Shown here: one piece after another, positions 1 to 11,108 of the stretch
Layout of the letters: the number at the start of each line of letters is the position of its first letter
Position numbering within the stretch: the stretch's first letter is position 1
From: CAVXYG01 sp963706835
GTDB taxonomy: Bacteria > Actinomycetota > Actinomycetes > S36-B12 > GCA-2699445
Assembly: GCA_963706835.1 (NCBI GenBank)
Contig: CAVPOB010000008.1
Coordinates: forward strand, 186,001 to 250,000
Length of the DNA: 64,000 bases
Reading direction: 5' to 3'
Notes under the pieces: model-generated
The model's database searches: none
What the model was told of the DNA's origin: nothing
What the model saw: the letters and a program-made list of their open reading frames with translations, nothing else
Made by a program: the position numbers and the translations under genes

Positions 1-1299
1 GAAATCCATCACCCCGTTGTAGGAGATGACAGCCACGGACAGCGCCTGCTGCGGTCCCACCCAGGGCAGCGGAGACAGCGCCAGCATCTTCGAGCCGTAC
101 ATGTAGACGGGGAACTGCACCCCGGGGACGTTGCTGACGAGCAGGTTGAACAGCAACTTGCCGAAGAACAGGCGGGTGGTTTGGGCCAGGATGGTCGGCG
201 CCAAGAAGTTCGTGGCCCGCAGCACCGCACTGACCCCGGTGCCGACGCCGCTCTCCTTCATGGCCTTCATCCGATCCACCACCGTGGCGTGGCGCTGGGC
301 GGCGGGCATGTCCGAGACCGGCAGCTGGACGACGAGCACGACGAAGACGTTGCCCTGGTCGCCTCCGGAGCTGGACTCGGTGCGCACCGCGCTGGGGATC
401 TCGGCGCGCAGCTCCATGCCATCGGTGTCCACGCCGTGGTCGCGGAGGTAGCGGCCGAGGGCATCGCCGGTGACCGCGAGCACCACGTCGTTGATCGTGC
501 CGCCGAGCGACTTGCGGATCTCCTTGAACTCCGACAGCGGGAATGGGGTCGACATGTAGCCGCGGTTGGGCCCGGTCTCGACGTTGAGCGGTGTCGAGGG
601 TGGTAGCGGCAGCGCCGCGGCGGCCGTCTCGCCCAGCCCTTTGGCGACGTCGAGGATCTTGGGGCCGGCGTCGCCGGGGTTGGCGATGACCGAGCGCAGG
701 CTGGTGGCGGCATCCTTGGCTGTCTGCACGTTGCGTCGCACCTGGGCGCGGAGCAGATCGGTGCGGGAGGGTTCCGGCCGGGGCTCGGTGGTGGCCGGCT
801 CGACCTCGCGCGGCTCCGGGCCGAAGTCCAGCAGCGCGGCGAACAGGTCGATGGCGCCCAGGCCGTCCACCATCGTGTGGTGCATCTTGGCGATCAGGCC
901 CCACCGGTCGCCCGCCAAGCCCTCCACGAACCAGATCTGCCACATCGGCTTGTCCCGCTCGAGGCGTACCGAGAAGACCTCCCCGATGAGGTCGTTGAAC
1001 TCGGCGTCACTGCCCGGCCTCGGCAGTGCGGCTGCCAGCACATGCCGGGTGATGTCGAAATCCGGATCATCCACCCACGACGGCTTCCCGGCCCCCGGGA
1101 TGGCCTGGAACGCCAACTTCTGCTGGAAGCGCGGCGCCAGGTGGATGCGGGAGGCGATGAAGTCGCGCAGGTCCGAGGCCAACGGCGCCGGTCCCTCGAA
1201 GGTCATCACGCTGCCGATGTGCATGTGCGTGCTGCTCTTGTCCTCGATGCCGAGGAACTGCCAATCCAGTGCCGAGACCCGTTGCATCTGCTCTGCCAT
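1..1299 (-). CDS. wax ester synthase/diacylglycerol acyltransferase (WS/DGAT), 3' end cut by window edge
   Basis: Bifunctional acyltransferase that joins acyl-CoA to fatty alcohol or diacylglycerol to make storage wax ester or triacylglycerol at the inner membrane face. From ATG at 1299 (GGGAGGAC just upstream) 433 residues are visible and the frame stays open to base 1. The condensing motif HHTMVDG lies at residues 140-146, and the family motifs NDVVLAV, SNVPG and, near the edge, NGVMDF follow. Family members are about 450-490 residues, so only the last 20-50 are missing. It is 98 bp downstream of, and co-directional with, the two large secreted-protein genes. No frame break was seen. Whether it prefers alcohols or diacylglycerol cannot be told from sequence. 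Confidence 0.93.
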   Translation of the reverse strand, partial: MAEQMQRVSALDWQFLGIEDKSSTHMHIGSVMTFEGPAPLASDLRDFIASRIHLAPRFQQKLAFQAIPGAGKPSWVDDPDFDITRHVLAAALPRPGSDAEFNDLIGEVFSVRLERDKPMWQIWFVEGLAGDRWGLIAKMHHTMVDGLGAIDLFAALLDFGPEPREVEPATTEPRPEPSRTDLLRAQVRRNVQTAKDAATSLRSVIANPGDAGPKILDVAKGLGETAAAALPLPPSTPLNVETGPNRGYMSTPFPLSEFKEIRKSLGGTINDVVLAVTGDALGRYLRDHGVDTDGMELRAEIPSAVRTESSSGGDQGNVFVVLVVQLPVSDMPAAQRHATVVDRMKAMKESGVGTGVSAVLRATNFLAPTILAQTTRLFFGKLLFNLLVSNVPGVQFPVYMYGSKMLALSPLPWVGPQQALSVAVISYNGVMDF

Positions 1300-1397
1300 G
1301 GCGTCCTCCCGAATCCGTCTGCGGCACACCCTATGCCCAGGTGCGTGCCTATGCCGGATCAAGCGCGGGGAGCCGGTGACAGCCGCGCACAGCCCAC

Positions 1398-4300
1398 TCA
1401 GCCCGGGAACCACCCGTTGACGTCGACCACCAGATGGGTGCCGGTGGAGGCCTTGAAGCACACCTTGCCCCCGACACCGATGCCCGAGAGCACAGCGTTG
1501 GGGATGGTCTGGCTCGGCGGCGAAGTTCAGGTTCGAGGCCAGCGGCGGCGTCGCGCCGCACGGGAAGGCGGTGACATAGCCGGAGCCCTGCGGCTGGGTG
1601 ACCGTGACGTTCAGCGCCGCGGCCGCCGTGGTGGCGGGCACGCCATTGGCTCCCGCAACCTGCACTTTCAGCACCCCACCCGCCGGCACCTTCCCGCCAA
1701 CCTTGCGGGTGTCGATGGCCCGCACCGGGACCACCGGCGTGTACGGCGCCTGGGGCGTCATGTACCCGTTGACGTCGACGATGAGATGGGTGGTCGCGGC
1801 CGGCTTCAGGCACACCTCGCCGTTGGACCCGATGCCGGTCAGGACAGCATTCGGAATCGTCTGGCCGGTGGTGAAGTTGAGGTTGGAGGCCAGGGGCGCC
1901 GGCGTGCCGCACGGATACACCGTCACGTGGCCGGAGCCCCGCGCGCCGGTGACGGTGACGTTGAGAGCAGCAGCCTCGGCGTTGCCGGGGACACCGCCGC
2001 GTCCGGCGACCGTCACCCGCAGTTCCCTGCCGGCCCCCACGATCGAGGCCTTGCGGGTGTCGATGAGCCTGGCCGGCTGCAGCGTCTCGTACCCGGCATC
2101 GTCGGGGAGCCAACCGTTGACATCGACCACCAGGTGCGTCGCTGCGAAGGTCTTCAGGCAGACCTTGCCGTTGGCGCCGATGCCGGTCAGCACGGCGTTG
2201 GGGATCGTCTGCCCGCGCGTGTAGTTCAGGTTGGACGCCAGCGGCGCGGCAACCCCACAGGGGAAGACGGTCACGTAGCCGGATCCCCCCGGACCGGTGA
2301 CGGTCACATTGAGCGAGGCGGCGCCGGCGTTGGACGGCACACCGCCGCGGCCGCGCACCTGGACCTCGAGCACGCCGCCCGCGGGCACGATTCTCGAGGT
2401 GCGGGTATCGGCCAACCGCGCTGGGCTCAGTGGTCGCAGCGGGGAGGCGGGGCGGCCGTCCCCTTGGCCGCCTGGTAGTGCGCAGCCACTTCGCGGGCCG
2501 ACAGCGCGCGGTGGTAGATCGCGACCTCGTCCACAGCTCCGGCGTAGAAGTCGCTGGCCGGACGGGCGGGCCAGTTGGTCAGGCGGTCGCCGCCGAGCCG
2601 CCAGTACCCGGTGATCTCGCGGGCCCGCACAGCGTCGCCGCGGGCAGCGACGAGTTTGCCGTCGATGTATAGGCGCATCCCGTCGCCGTCCAGGGTGCCG
2701 ACGGCATGGTGCCACCTGCCGTCATTGACGCGGTTCGGCGACGCCAGCGTCAGCATGGTCGCTGAATCCGGCTTCTGCTGGCGCCCCACGTCGACGCCGA
2801 AGCGGAGCTTGCCGGCGCTGTCGACGTAGAGATGCCGGTCGCCGAGCCCGCCATCGGTCAGGGCACCTCGTGCTGCGCTGAGGCCGACGATCCGTCCGCC
2901 CTTGGTCGTGCTGGTCTTCAGCCACGCCTCCACCGTGAAGGCCTGCGGCCCAGGTCGGGAGACGCTGCCGGCGGCGGATCCGTCGCTGCGGCCGCTGAAC
3001 GAGGTTGCCCGATCTCCGTCGGATGTGGCACCGCCAACCCTCCGGGACAGGCCGGCCGCACCGGTCGCGCTCGCTGAGCCCCGGCTGTCGAGCAGCGGAC
3101 CGCCAGCCTCGTTGAGCCGGAACCAATGCTCCGGGTCCGACTGCAGCACTGCGTCGGGGTAGGCCGTCGTGCTGCCGGCAACGGTGACGCTGGCTTCGGA
3201 GCCCGACACGGTGTTGCCGCGGGCATCCTTGGCAACGATGCGGTAGCGCTGGCTGGAGCCCGGCTGCAGCCCGCGGTCCCGGATGGCGATGGTGCGCCGA
3301 TCGAACGGCGTGGAGTCCGCGGAGATGGACTCGATCGGTGTGCCACCCCGGTACAGGGTGTAGCTCAGGGTCCGGTTGTCGGGATCGCTTGCGGCCTGCC
3401 AGCCCACATCGACGACCCCGGGCTCGCTGGAGACCAGAGCTGGCGTGAGTCCGTCGCTACCCGCGGGCCCGACCCGGTTGGGGGCGATGCCGGCTCGCGC
3501 AAACCGCACCAGGCCCTGCTGGGTCCTGCCGCCCACCGCCGTGAACTCGCCGCCGAAGACCACGTAATCGCGGTTGCCTGTCACGTGCCATGTCGCCTGG
3601 TCCTGCCCGGTGTACGTGCCGGACTCCCATTGCGGGTACCAGTGCAGCAGCGACGGGCTGGGCTTGCCGTCGAAGCTCGACTTTCCGTAGATCGCGTTGT
3701 AGCGGTTGGTCGTGGTCGCCCCCGCCGTCACGGCGGTGGCGTGGTAGCGGACCGCCGGGATGGACTCCAGGAACCCGTCGCCGATGTTCCCGCAGTAGTA
3801 GGAGTGGCTGGACAGGTAGACCGCGCCCCCGGTGGGGAAGGCGGAGTAGTGATCGCCGTGGCAGTCGGACACCCATTCCAGCGCGCCGGTGCTGCCGTTG
3901 GCGCGGAACGCCCCTTCGAGGTTTGCATCGAGCTTCCACGCGTAAGCCGTGGCGTAGACCGACGTGCGGTCGGTGACCAGGCTTGTGATCGCGGCCTCGG
4001 TGTTGGCGGTACTGAGCAGGTTGGAGGTTCCCCAGTTGCGCGGCGCCCCGTCGCTGCTGGTGACCGCGCCGATGCCGATGGCCTTGGTGCTGCGCAACGC
4101 GGTGAACCGTCCGCCGAGCACGACCAGCGGCGCGGTCGGGCTCATGGCCAGTGCGGTGACCGAGGCGTTCGGCGCGGGGCGCCAGGGCAGCACGCCGCCG
4201 CCGTCGGCCGCCACGGCGCCGGCGTAGGGACGGTCCTCGAAGCCGAGCGTCTTGAAGTCCCCCCCGACGTACAGCGTGGAGTCGGTGGCGGCCAAGGCCC

Positions 4301-4802
4301 GCACCGTGGTGCCGGCATTCGGTGCGAAGGGCAGCAACTGCCGGGTCGACGTGTCAAAGGCCGCGATGCGGTAGCGGTTCTGTCCTGCGACCCGGGTGAA
4401 TTGACCGCCGACGTACAGTCGCTTGCCGTCCGGCGAGGCCGTCATCGCCAGCACGGGGCCGTCGGTGTCGGCCCGGAAGGAGTCGATGAGCGCGCCGCTG
4501 CGGATGTCATAGGCCAGCAGGTTGGCCCGAGTGGTGGTCCGCTGGCCCGGAGCGGCTCCCGCGGGGCGAGCCGTCCGGAAGTCGCCCCCGACGTAGACGG
4601 TGTTCCCGACGACCACCTGGGTCCACACCACGCCGTCCACCTGCACCGTCGGAAGCGGATCGGCGCTGACGGTGGCAGGCACGCCCGGAGGGGGCGTTGT
4701 CTCAGCCATGCCGGGGGCTGCAGGCACCAGCACCGCCGCAAGCATCGCCAGTGCCGCAATGGGGGCGACCAGTCGCCGCCGAAGTCCGCTGTCCCTCATC
4801 AT
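1398..4802 (-). CDS. secreted beta-propeller/LamG protein with three C-terminal repeats; frame broken twice
   Basis: Large exported protein of about 1134 residues once two one-base errors are bridged. Order: signal peptide (about 1-33, two adjacent ATGs at 4802 and 4799); a propeller of delta-60-like repeats with recurring YVGGDF and VRALAAT (about 45-430); an FnIII-like segment; a LamG/concanavalin-like domain (FTVEAWLKT, about residue 660); then three copies of a repeat of about 115 residues with PARLxDTR, ALNVTVT, SNLN and THLVVDVNG. A base is missing in the C run near 2442 and one is extra near 1517; beyond each the repeat continues in a new frame. Paralogue of the gene at 4894-8773. Probably cell-surface or carbohydrate-binding; the ligand is unknown. 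Confidence 0.82.
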
Positions 4803-4893
4803 TCCTGACCCCCGCTGTCACAACTCGGCTGCTCGTTCTGCACAACTTCTCTACGGTACGCAAGCCCCTCGGATCGCTTGCCGGGGCGTGGCA

Positions 4894-7800
4894 CTACTCG
4901 GCGGGGAACCATCCGTTGACGTCGACGACGAGGTGGGTGGTGGTGCTGGCCTTGAAGCAGACGGCCCCGCCGTCGCCGATGCCGGCGAGCACGGCGTTGG
5001 GGATGGTCTGGCCGGCGACGAAGTTGAGGTTGGAGGCCTTCGGCGGGGTGGTGCCGCACGGGTAGGCGGTGACGTAGCCGGAGCCGCCGGGCTGGGTGAC
5101 CGTGACGTTGAGGGCGGCCGCCTTGGCGTTGGGGGCCACGCCCTTCTGCCCGGCGACCGGGACGCTGAGCACGCCGCCGGCCGGGATCTTGGCCGTGGTG
5201 CGGGTGTCGATGAGCCGGGCCGGCGTCATCGGCGTGTACCCATCGGCGGGGAACCAGCCGTTGACGTCGACGACGAGGTGGGTGGTGGTGCTGGCCTTGA
5301 AGCAGACGGCCCCGCCGTCGCCGATGCCGGCGAGCACGGCGTTGGGGATGGTCTGGCCGGCGACGAAGTTGAGGTTCGAGGCCTTCGGCGGGGTGGTGCC
5401 GCACGGGTAGGCGGTGACGTAGCCGGAGCCGCCGGGCTGGGTGACCGTGACGTTGAGGGCGGCCGCCTTGGCGTTGGGGTCCACGCCCTTCTGCCCGGCG
5501 ACCGGGACGCTGAGCACGCCGCCGGCCGGGATCTTGGCCGTGGTGCGGGTGTCGATGAGCCGGGCCGGCGTCATCGGCTGCAGGCCCGCCGGTACCGCCG
5601 GCGGCGCCGACGCGGTGACGGTCTGGGTGGTGGCGGCCGTGGCGCCGCGGTCGTCGGAGACGGTGAGGCGGACGGTGTAGGTGCCGTAGTCGGCGTAGGT
5701 GTGCTTCGGGGCGGGGCCGGTGCCGCGCGGGCGTGCCGTCGCCGAAGTCCCAGCGGTAGGAGGTGATGCGGCCGTCGGGGTCGGTGGAGCCGCTGGCGTC
5801 GAAGCTGGCGGTGCGGTCCTCGATCGTGGCGGTGAAGGCGGCCGTCGGCGCCTGGTTGGCCGCGATGGTGACGGTCTGGGTGGTGGTGGCGGTGTCGCCG
5901 CGGTCGTCGGTGACGGTGAGGCGGACGGTGTAGGTGCCGTAGTCGGCGTAGGTGTGTTTCGGGGCGGGGCCGGTGCCGGCGGGCGTGCCGTCGCCGAAGT
6001 CCCAGCGGTAGGAGGTGATGCGGCCGTCGGGGTCGGTGGAGCCGCTGGCGTCGAAGCTGGCGGTGCGGTCGGTGACCGTGGCGGTGAAGGCGGCCGTCGG
6101 CGCCTGGTTCGGCGCAACCACGGTTACGATCCTGGTCGCGGTGCCCGCCCCGCCGGTGTCGTCGGTGACGGTGAGCCGCACCTGGTAGTCCCCGGATGCC
6201 GCGTACGTGTGGGTCTGCTTGGCGCCCGACACCGTCGGCGAGCCGTCCCCGAAGTCCCACAGGTAGGACGTGACCCGGCCATCGGGGTCGCTGGAGGCGC
6301 TGCCGTCCACCGTGATCGTGGCTTCCTGGACCTGGGGCGGCCCGAAGACGGCCGTCGGCGCGGCGTTCTGGTCCCCGCGAGGCGGCAGGGGCGGCGCCTC
6401 GACCCCGCTAGCCGCCGCATAGTGTCCGGCGATCTCCGCAGCAGTCATGGCGTGCGGGTAGATCGCGACATCATCGATGGTGCCGGCCACGGTCGCCGCA
6501 CTAGGAGTTGTCGGCCAGTTCTTCACCGTGTCAGCCCCAAGCCGCCAGTGGCCCTGCATGATCCGCGCCTCGGTGACCCCGCTGTCGGAGGCAACCTGCT
6601 TGCCATCCACGTACAGCGCCATGCCATCGGGCCCCAGCGTGCCCACGACGTGGTGCCAGTCGCCGTCGTTGATCGCGGCGGGCGACGTCACGACCTTCTT
6701 CTCGCCCTCGGGTGCGACCCCGAAGCGCACCTTGCCATCATCGGAGAGGTAGAGATGGCGGTCGGTCCAGCCATCCCGCGAGAACCCGATCTCGGTGTCG
6801 CTGAAGCCGACGATTCGTCCGCCCCGCTTGGTGGTGGTCTTGACCCAGGCCTCGACGCTGAACGCCTGCGGCCCCATCTGCGAGGTCTCGGTGACGGCGT
6901 ACGCCTGGGCAGTGCCGTCGAACTTCATGGCGCGGCCGCCGTCGCCGGTGGCACCCGCCCCGGCCGTGGAGATCCCGGTCGTGCCGTTCTCCGTCAACGC
7001 TGCCGGGGAGGAGGCCGTGGCGGAGCCCCGGCTGTCGGCCAGGCGCACGCCGTCGGCGTCGTCGAGTCGGAACCAGTGCAACGGTTCGGAGGCGATGATG
7101 GCCCGGCCGTACGTGCTGCCCGATCCTGCGACCACCACCGACGTCTCAGCGCTGGCGATCGCGTTGTTGAAGCTATCGAAGGCGAAGATCCGGTACGTCT
7201 GCGTGCTTCCCGGCGGCAGGCCCTTGTCGGTGAAGGTGACCAGCGGCCGTCGCCACGGCGTCGAAAGCGCCGTGGTCACGTGGATGGGCTGGTCGGTGAG
7301 CTCGATGTCGTTGCGGTACAGCTCGTAGCGGATCTGCCTGCTGTCCCGATCGAAGGTTGCTTCCCAACCGACCTCGACCTCGCCCGATCGAACCGAGACC
7401 GCGGCCGGTGTCAGCCCGTCGGTGCGCTGCGGGGCTACCCGGTTGGGCGCCTTGTCAGCCGCGGTGAAGCGAACCAGTCCCTGCTGCGGCTTGCCGTTGA
7501 CTGCGACGAACTCGCCGCCGTACACCACATAGTCGCTGTTGCCGGTGACGTGCCAGCCCGCCTGGTCCTGGCCGGTGACCGCGCCGACGCTCCATACCGG
7601 GTACCAGTGCAGCAGGGAGGGGCTGGGGAGTCCGGCGTAGCTGGTGGGGAACTTGCTGGCGTACAGGGAGTTGTAGGACGCCGGGCCCGTGGCGTCCCTG
7701 GTGAAGGCCCCGGAGCTGTAGTAGACGCGCGGGTTGGTATCGGCGAACCCGTCGATGGCGTTCTCGCAGCTGTGCGCGTGGCTGGCGGTGTGGAGGACAT

Positions 7801-8773
7801 CCCCCTGAGGCCACGCCGAGTAGTGGTCGCCGTAGCAGTCGGCGAGCCACTCGACGGCGCCGGTCTCGCCGTCGGCCCGGAACGCGCCCTCGAAGTTGCC
7901 ACCGGCACCGAAGGTGTAGCCGGTGCCGAACACGGCGTCCCCATCGGCGACCAGGGAGTTGATGGACGACTTCTCGCCGGCGTTGCGCACGACCGACTCG
8001 ATGGCCCACGGCCGCTGCTGCCCGGTGACCGGATCGACCGCGCCCATCCCGTAGGCGTCCCCGCCGCCGAGGGTGGTGAAGCGGCCGCCGAGCACCACCA
8101 GCGACTCGGAGGGGTTCAGCGTCATCGCCGTGACCGAGGCGTTCGGTGCTGGGCGCCAGTCCAGCAGCAGGCCGCCCTCTGCGGCGACGGCGCCGGCGAA
8201 TGGCCGGGGCTCGCCGCGGAGTGTCTGGAAGTCTCCTCCGACGTACAGCGTGTCGTTGGTGGCGGCCAGAGCCCGCACCGTGGTGCCGGCGTTCGGGGCG
8301 AAGCCCAGCAAAGCGCCGGTCGCGGTGTCGAAGGCCGCGATCCGGAAGCGGTTCTTCTCGCCGACCCGGGTGAACTGCCCCCCGATGTACAGCCGTTTGC
8401 CGTCCGGCGAGGCCGTCATCGCCAGTACCGGAGCGTCGGTGTCGGCCCGGAAGTCTTCGATGAGTTCCCCGGTGCGGACGTCGTAGGCCAACAGGTTGGC
8501 CCGCGGCGTGGTCTGCTCGCCCGGGGCCGCGCCCGCAGGGCGCGCCGTTTCGAAGTCGCCTCCGACGTAGACGGTGTTCCCGACGACCGCCTGGGTCCAC
8601 GCCACGCCGTCGATCTGCACCGTGGGAAGTGGATCGGCCGACACAGTGGCCGGCTCGCCGCTACCGGTAGGGGTGGTGTCCGCGATCGCTGGCGCAGGTG
8701 GGAATCCGGCCAGCATGCCAAGTGCCAGTACCAGCACGAGTACGGCAGTCAGCATCGTCGATCGGCGAGCCAT
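4894..8773 (-). CDS. secreted beta-propeller/LamG/PKD protein with two C-terminal repeats; one frame break
   Basis: Exported protein of about 1292 residues. ATG at 8773 is chosen because AAGGGGGA precedes it; an in-frame ATG at 8797 has no such site. Order: signal peptide ending near AIADTT (about 1-32); delta-60 type propeller with YVGGDF and ASPDGKRLY (about 45-430); FnIII-like segment; LamG domain (FSVEAWVKT, WHHVVGTL; about 545-770); three PKD domains (DPDGR and WDFGDG; about 780-1055); two 115-residue repeats ending VVDVNGWFPAE. One extra base near 5726, against the neighbouring PKD copy, shifts the frame. It lies 91 bp upstream of its paralogue and is probably co-transcribed with it. 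The family is common on actinobacterial surfaces; function unproven. Confidence 0.85.
4901..5580 (-). repeat. 345-bp tandem duplication coding for the C-terminal repeat domains
   Basis: Two direct copies with a period of exactly 345 bp (115 codons), 4901-5245 and 5246-5580, nearly identical: I see only a few differences, for example accatccg against accagccg and gggggccac against gggtccac. The matching three-copy region of the paralogue at 1398-2430 is much more diverged. Confidence 0.88.
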
Positions 8774-8873
8774 CGATCCCCCTTGAATGAACGGCACATG
8801 AGCAACGCAGTGTCACGACTCCAGCAACGAGATCCGGGACGAGCAGCGAGGAGTGGTGACGGTGCGTGCGAGT

Positions 8874-8928
8874 GACGTACCTATCGTAACCATTGCAATG
8901 ACAGTGCGTACACGGCTAGCGGTACGTC
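8874..8928. promoter_or_regulatory. 8-bp inverted repeat in an AT-richer patch upstream of the secreted-protein gene
   Basis: GACGTACC (8874-8881) and GGTACGTC (8921-8928) are perfect inverted repeats 39 bp apart. Between them lies the least GC-rich stretch of the gap, and read on the minus strand it includes a TACGAT box (8883-8888) that could be a -10 element. The patch is about 100 bp upstream of the start at 8773, a sensible place for a promoter with a flanking operator. No good -35 box was found. Confidence 0.3.
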
Positions 8929-9022
8929 CGGGAGTGTGCGCTGGGCCACATTCGCGCGGGCGATCTTCGACTCAGCACGTGCCGCTTCGGAGAAGTCCGG
9001 GGGTGGGCGCCGTTCCGGGGCT

Positions 9023-9303
9023 TTGCACCCAGGGCGGGGGTTGGCGCTTCCGGGGCGCTTCCGGGGGCGGCAACCTTGCACCCGGCGTGGGCGTTTGCAC
9101 CCGGGACGGGGGCTGTGAGCGCCTCCGGGGCGGGAACGGTGCACCCGGAATGGGGGTTCGCACCCGGGACGGGGGCTGTGGGTCCTGATCCGGTCGATTC
9201 TGCCCCCGCGCCGGGTGCAAACCCCCGAATCGGGTGCAGTACTGCCCCGCATACCGGACGTTCTGCCCCCGCGCCGGGTGCAAACCCCCGAACCGGGTGC
9301 AGA
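9023..9303 (-). repeat. composite A-A-B'-B' repeat array, locus 1 (downstream of menF)
   Basis: On the plus strand two module-B copies (TGCACCC cores at 9077 and 9140, each ending in ACGGGGGCTGTG, with a degenerate copy at 9024) are followed by two inverted module-A copies (9200-9239 and 9263-9302, period 63 bp). Read on the minus strand, the sense of menF, the order is A-A-B'-B', as in the three other arrays of this window. Each module is two half-units of the form TGCACCCGnnnCGGGGGT. No coding frame here resembles a protein. Confidence 0.85.
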
Positions 9304-9415
9304 CCAAGCCCGCACGCTCACACCGCGCCCGGCAACTCCGCCCCCGCAAGGCGCAGACGCGCCCCGACGCAGAGGGCCCAGACCGCCCACGCAATTGGAC
9401 TCGCCGGACCCGGCC

Positions 9416-9634
9416 CCCCGCGCCACGGCGACCCCGGCCCCCCGGACACGGCGACCCCGGGCCCCCGCGCCACGGCGACCCCGGCCCCCGGACACGGGCG
9501 GGGCGGCGAGGCGACCCCGGCCCCCCGCGCCGCGGCGGCCCCCCGCGCCGCGGCGACCCCGGCCCCCGCGCCGCGGCGACCCCGGCCCCCCGCGCCGCGG
9601 CGACCCCGGCCCCCGCGCCGCGGCGCTCGCTCCA
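9416..9634. repeat. GC-only minisatellite, about 24-bp unit
   Basis: About nine imperfect copies of a unit like CCGCGCCGCGGCGACCCCGG, some with ACGG for GCGG, fill this stretch almost without A or T. It sits between the menF stop and repeat array 1. Proline/arginine-rich frames run through it on both strands but have no start context or domain. Nothing else supportable was seen between 8774 and 9727. Confidence 0.7.
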
Positions 9635-9727
9635 GTCGCAGACACCGGCGCCCACGACACTCCCGACGAGCAATGAGCCACCGATTCGCACTGCAAACCA
9701 CGGGCTACCGCCGGCCCGGTGCGTCGA

Positions 9728-11012
9728 TCAGTGTGAGGCTGGCGACAGCGCTGCGCGCATGGCGGCGAACTTCGCGGCCGACTCCGCCAGTTCGGCAGCG
9801 GGTGTGGAGCCGGCGACCAGGCCGCAGCCCGCGAAGAGCTGCACCCGCCGCCGCTCGCGGTCGATCTGGCCGCAGCGCAGGGCGATGCCGAACTCGCCGT
9901 CCCCGTTGCGGTCGAACCAGCCCACCGGCCCGGCGTACCGGCCGCGGTCCATGCCCTCGATGGACCGGATGACGGCCAGCGCCCGCTCGGTCGGGGTGCC
10001 GCAGACTGCCGCTGTCGGGTGCAGCGTCGCCGCCAGTGCCAATGCCGGGGCGGCGTCGGCCAGGGTGGCGGTCACGTCGGTGACCAGGTGCTGCACGTTG
10101 GCCAGGCGCAGCACCTCGGGTCCAGGCGGCACCGTGAGATCGGTGCAGTGGGTCGCCAGTGCGTCGGCGACGCTGGCCACCGCGTAGGCATGCTCGTTGA
10201 GATCCTTGTCACTGGCCAACAGCGCGGCGGCAGCAGCGTCATCGGCACCGTCACTGCCGCCAGCGGTGCGCCGCACCGTTCCGGCCAGCACGCGCGAGGT
10301 CACCGAGGACCCCTCCCGCCGCACGAGCAACTCCGGGGTCGCGCCGACCATCCCGGCCACGTGGAAGGTCCAGCACTGCGGGTAGTCCAGGTGGAGCTGC
10401 TCCATGAGGTACCGCTCGTCCAGCGGTCCCGAGACCTCGGCGGTGACATCGCGCGCCAGCACTGCCTTGTCGAGCTCGCCGGCCTCGATCCGGGCCACGA
10501 CTCCCCGGACGGCGTCGCCCCACTCGCTCTCTCCCAGCGTCCCGGGATGCCAGACGACACCGGTGGGCGGCTTCGGCCGGACGCGCGGTGGCAGGGTGCT
10601 CTCACCAATCGTCGTCACCCAGGTCACGCCGCGGCGCCGACCGATCAGCACCCGCGGGACCACCACCTCCGAGACGCCCGGGCGGTGGTCGAAGGCGAAC
10701 GACCCGAAGGCCACCGGGCCAGTGCCCGGGTTGCGCCACTTCGTCGCGCACGATCGCGGCGGCCACCCAGTCGTGCCACCAACTCATGGCCCGGCTGAAG
10801 CGCTCGGTGCCGCGGAACTGCCGGCGCGCTGCCGATCCCCAGCCGATGAGGCCCTGCTTGCCCCGCACCCAGGCCACGGTCTCCCCCTCGGGGAGCAGAT
10901 CCAGCAACGGCCGCTGCGCGATCGGGTCGTCGTCGGGGACCCGCTTGGTGCGGATGACGACCCGCGAGGCGCGGGCGGCGCCGCCGTCGGGCATCGGGAG
11001 TACTCGCACCAT
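9728..11012 (-). CDS. menF: isochorismate synthase (menaquinone pathway); one frame break
   Basis: Converts chorismate to isochorismate, the first committed step to menaquinone. ATG at 11012 gives about 427 residues once one extra base near 10724 is bridged; upstream lies the N-terminal part ending near DEVAQPG and downstream the chorismate-binding domain. Catalytic-core motifs seen are GELDKAVLARDV, LAGTVRRT, LHPTAAVCG and GPVGWFDRNGDGEFG. It is divergent from menG with 96 bp between starts, and beside nuo, whose electrons go to menaquinone. A salicylate synthase or other isochorismate synthase is possible from sequence alone, but the location favours menF. Confidence 0.85.
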
Positions 11013-11108
11013 TCCAGGGTAGGGGCAGCGCACGGTGTCGGCAGGTTCCGGCAGTGGAGCACCGCGCGCTCAGTGTCGCCGCGGCTGAGCACCTGCCACC
11101 ATGGAGGC

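Noticed and set aside
9215..9676. Pro/Arg-rich open frames across the repeat and GC minisatellite
   Set aside because: Encoded by the repeats themselves in all frames on both strands; no start signal, domain or codon bias.
8774..9727. Insertion sequence as source of the repeats
   Set aside because: No transposase frame, terminal inverted repeats with target duplication, or integrase found here or in the other repeat-bearing gaps.
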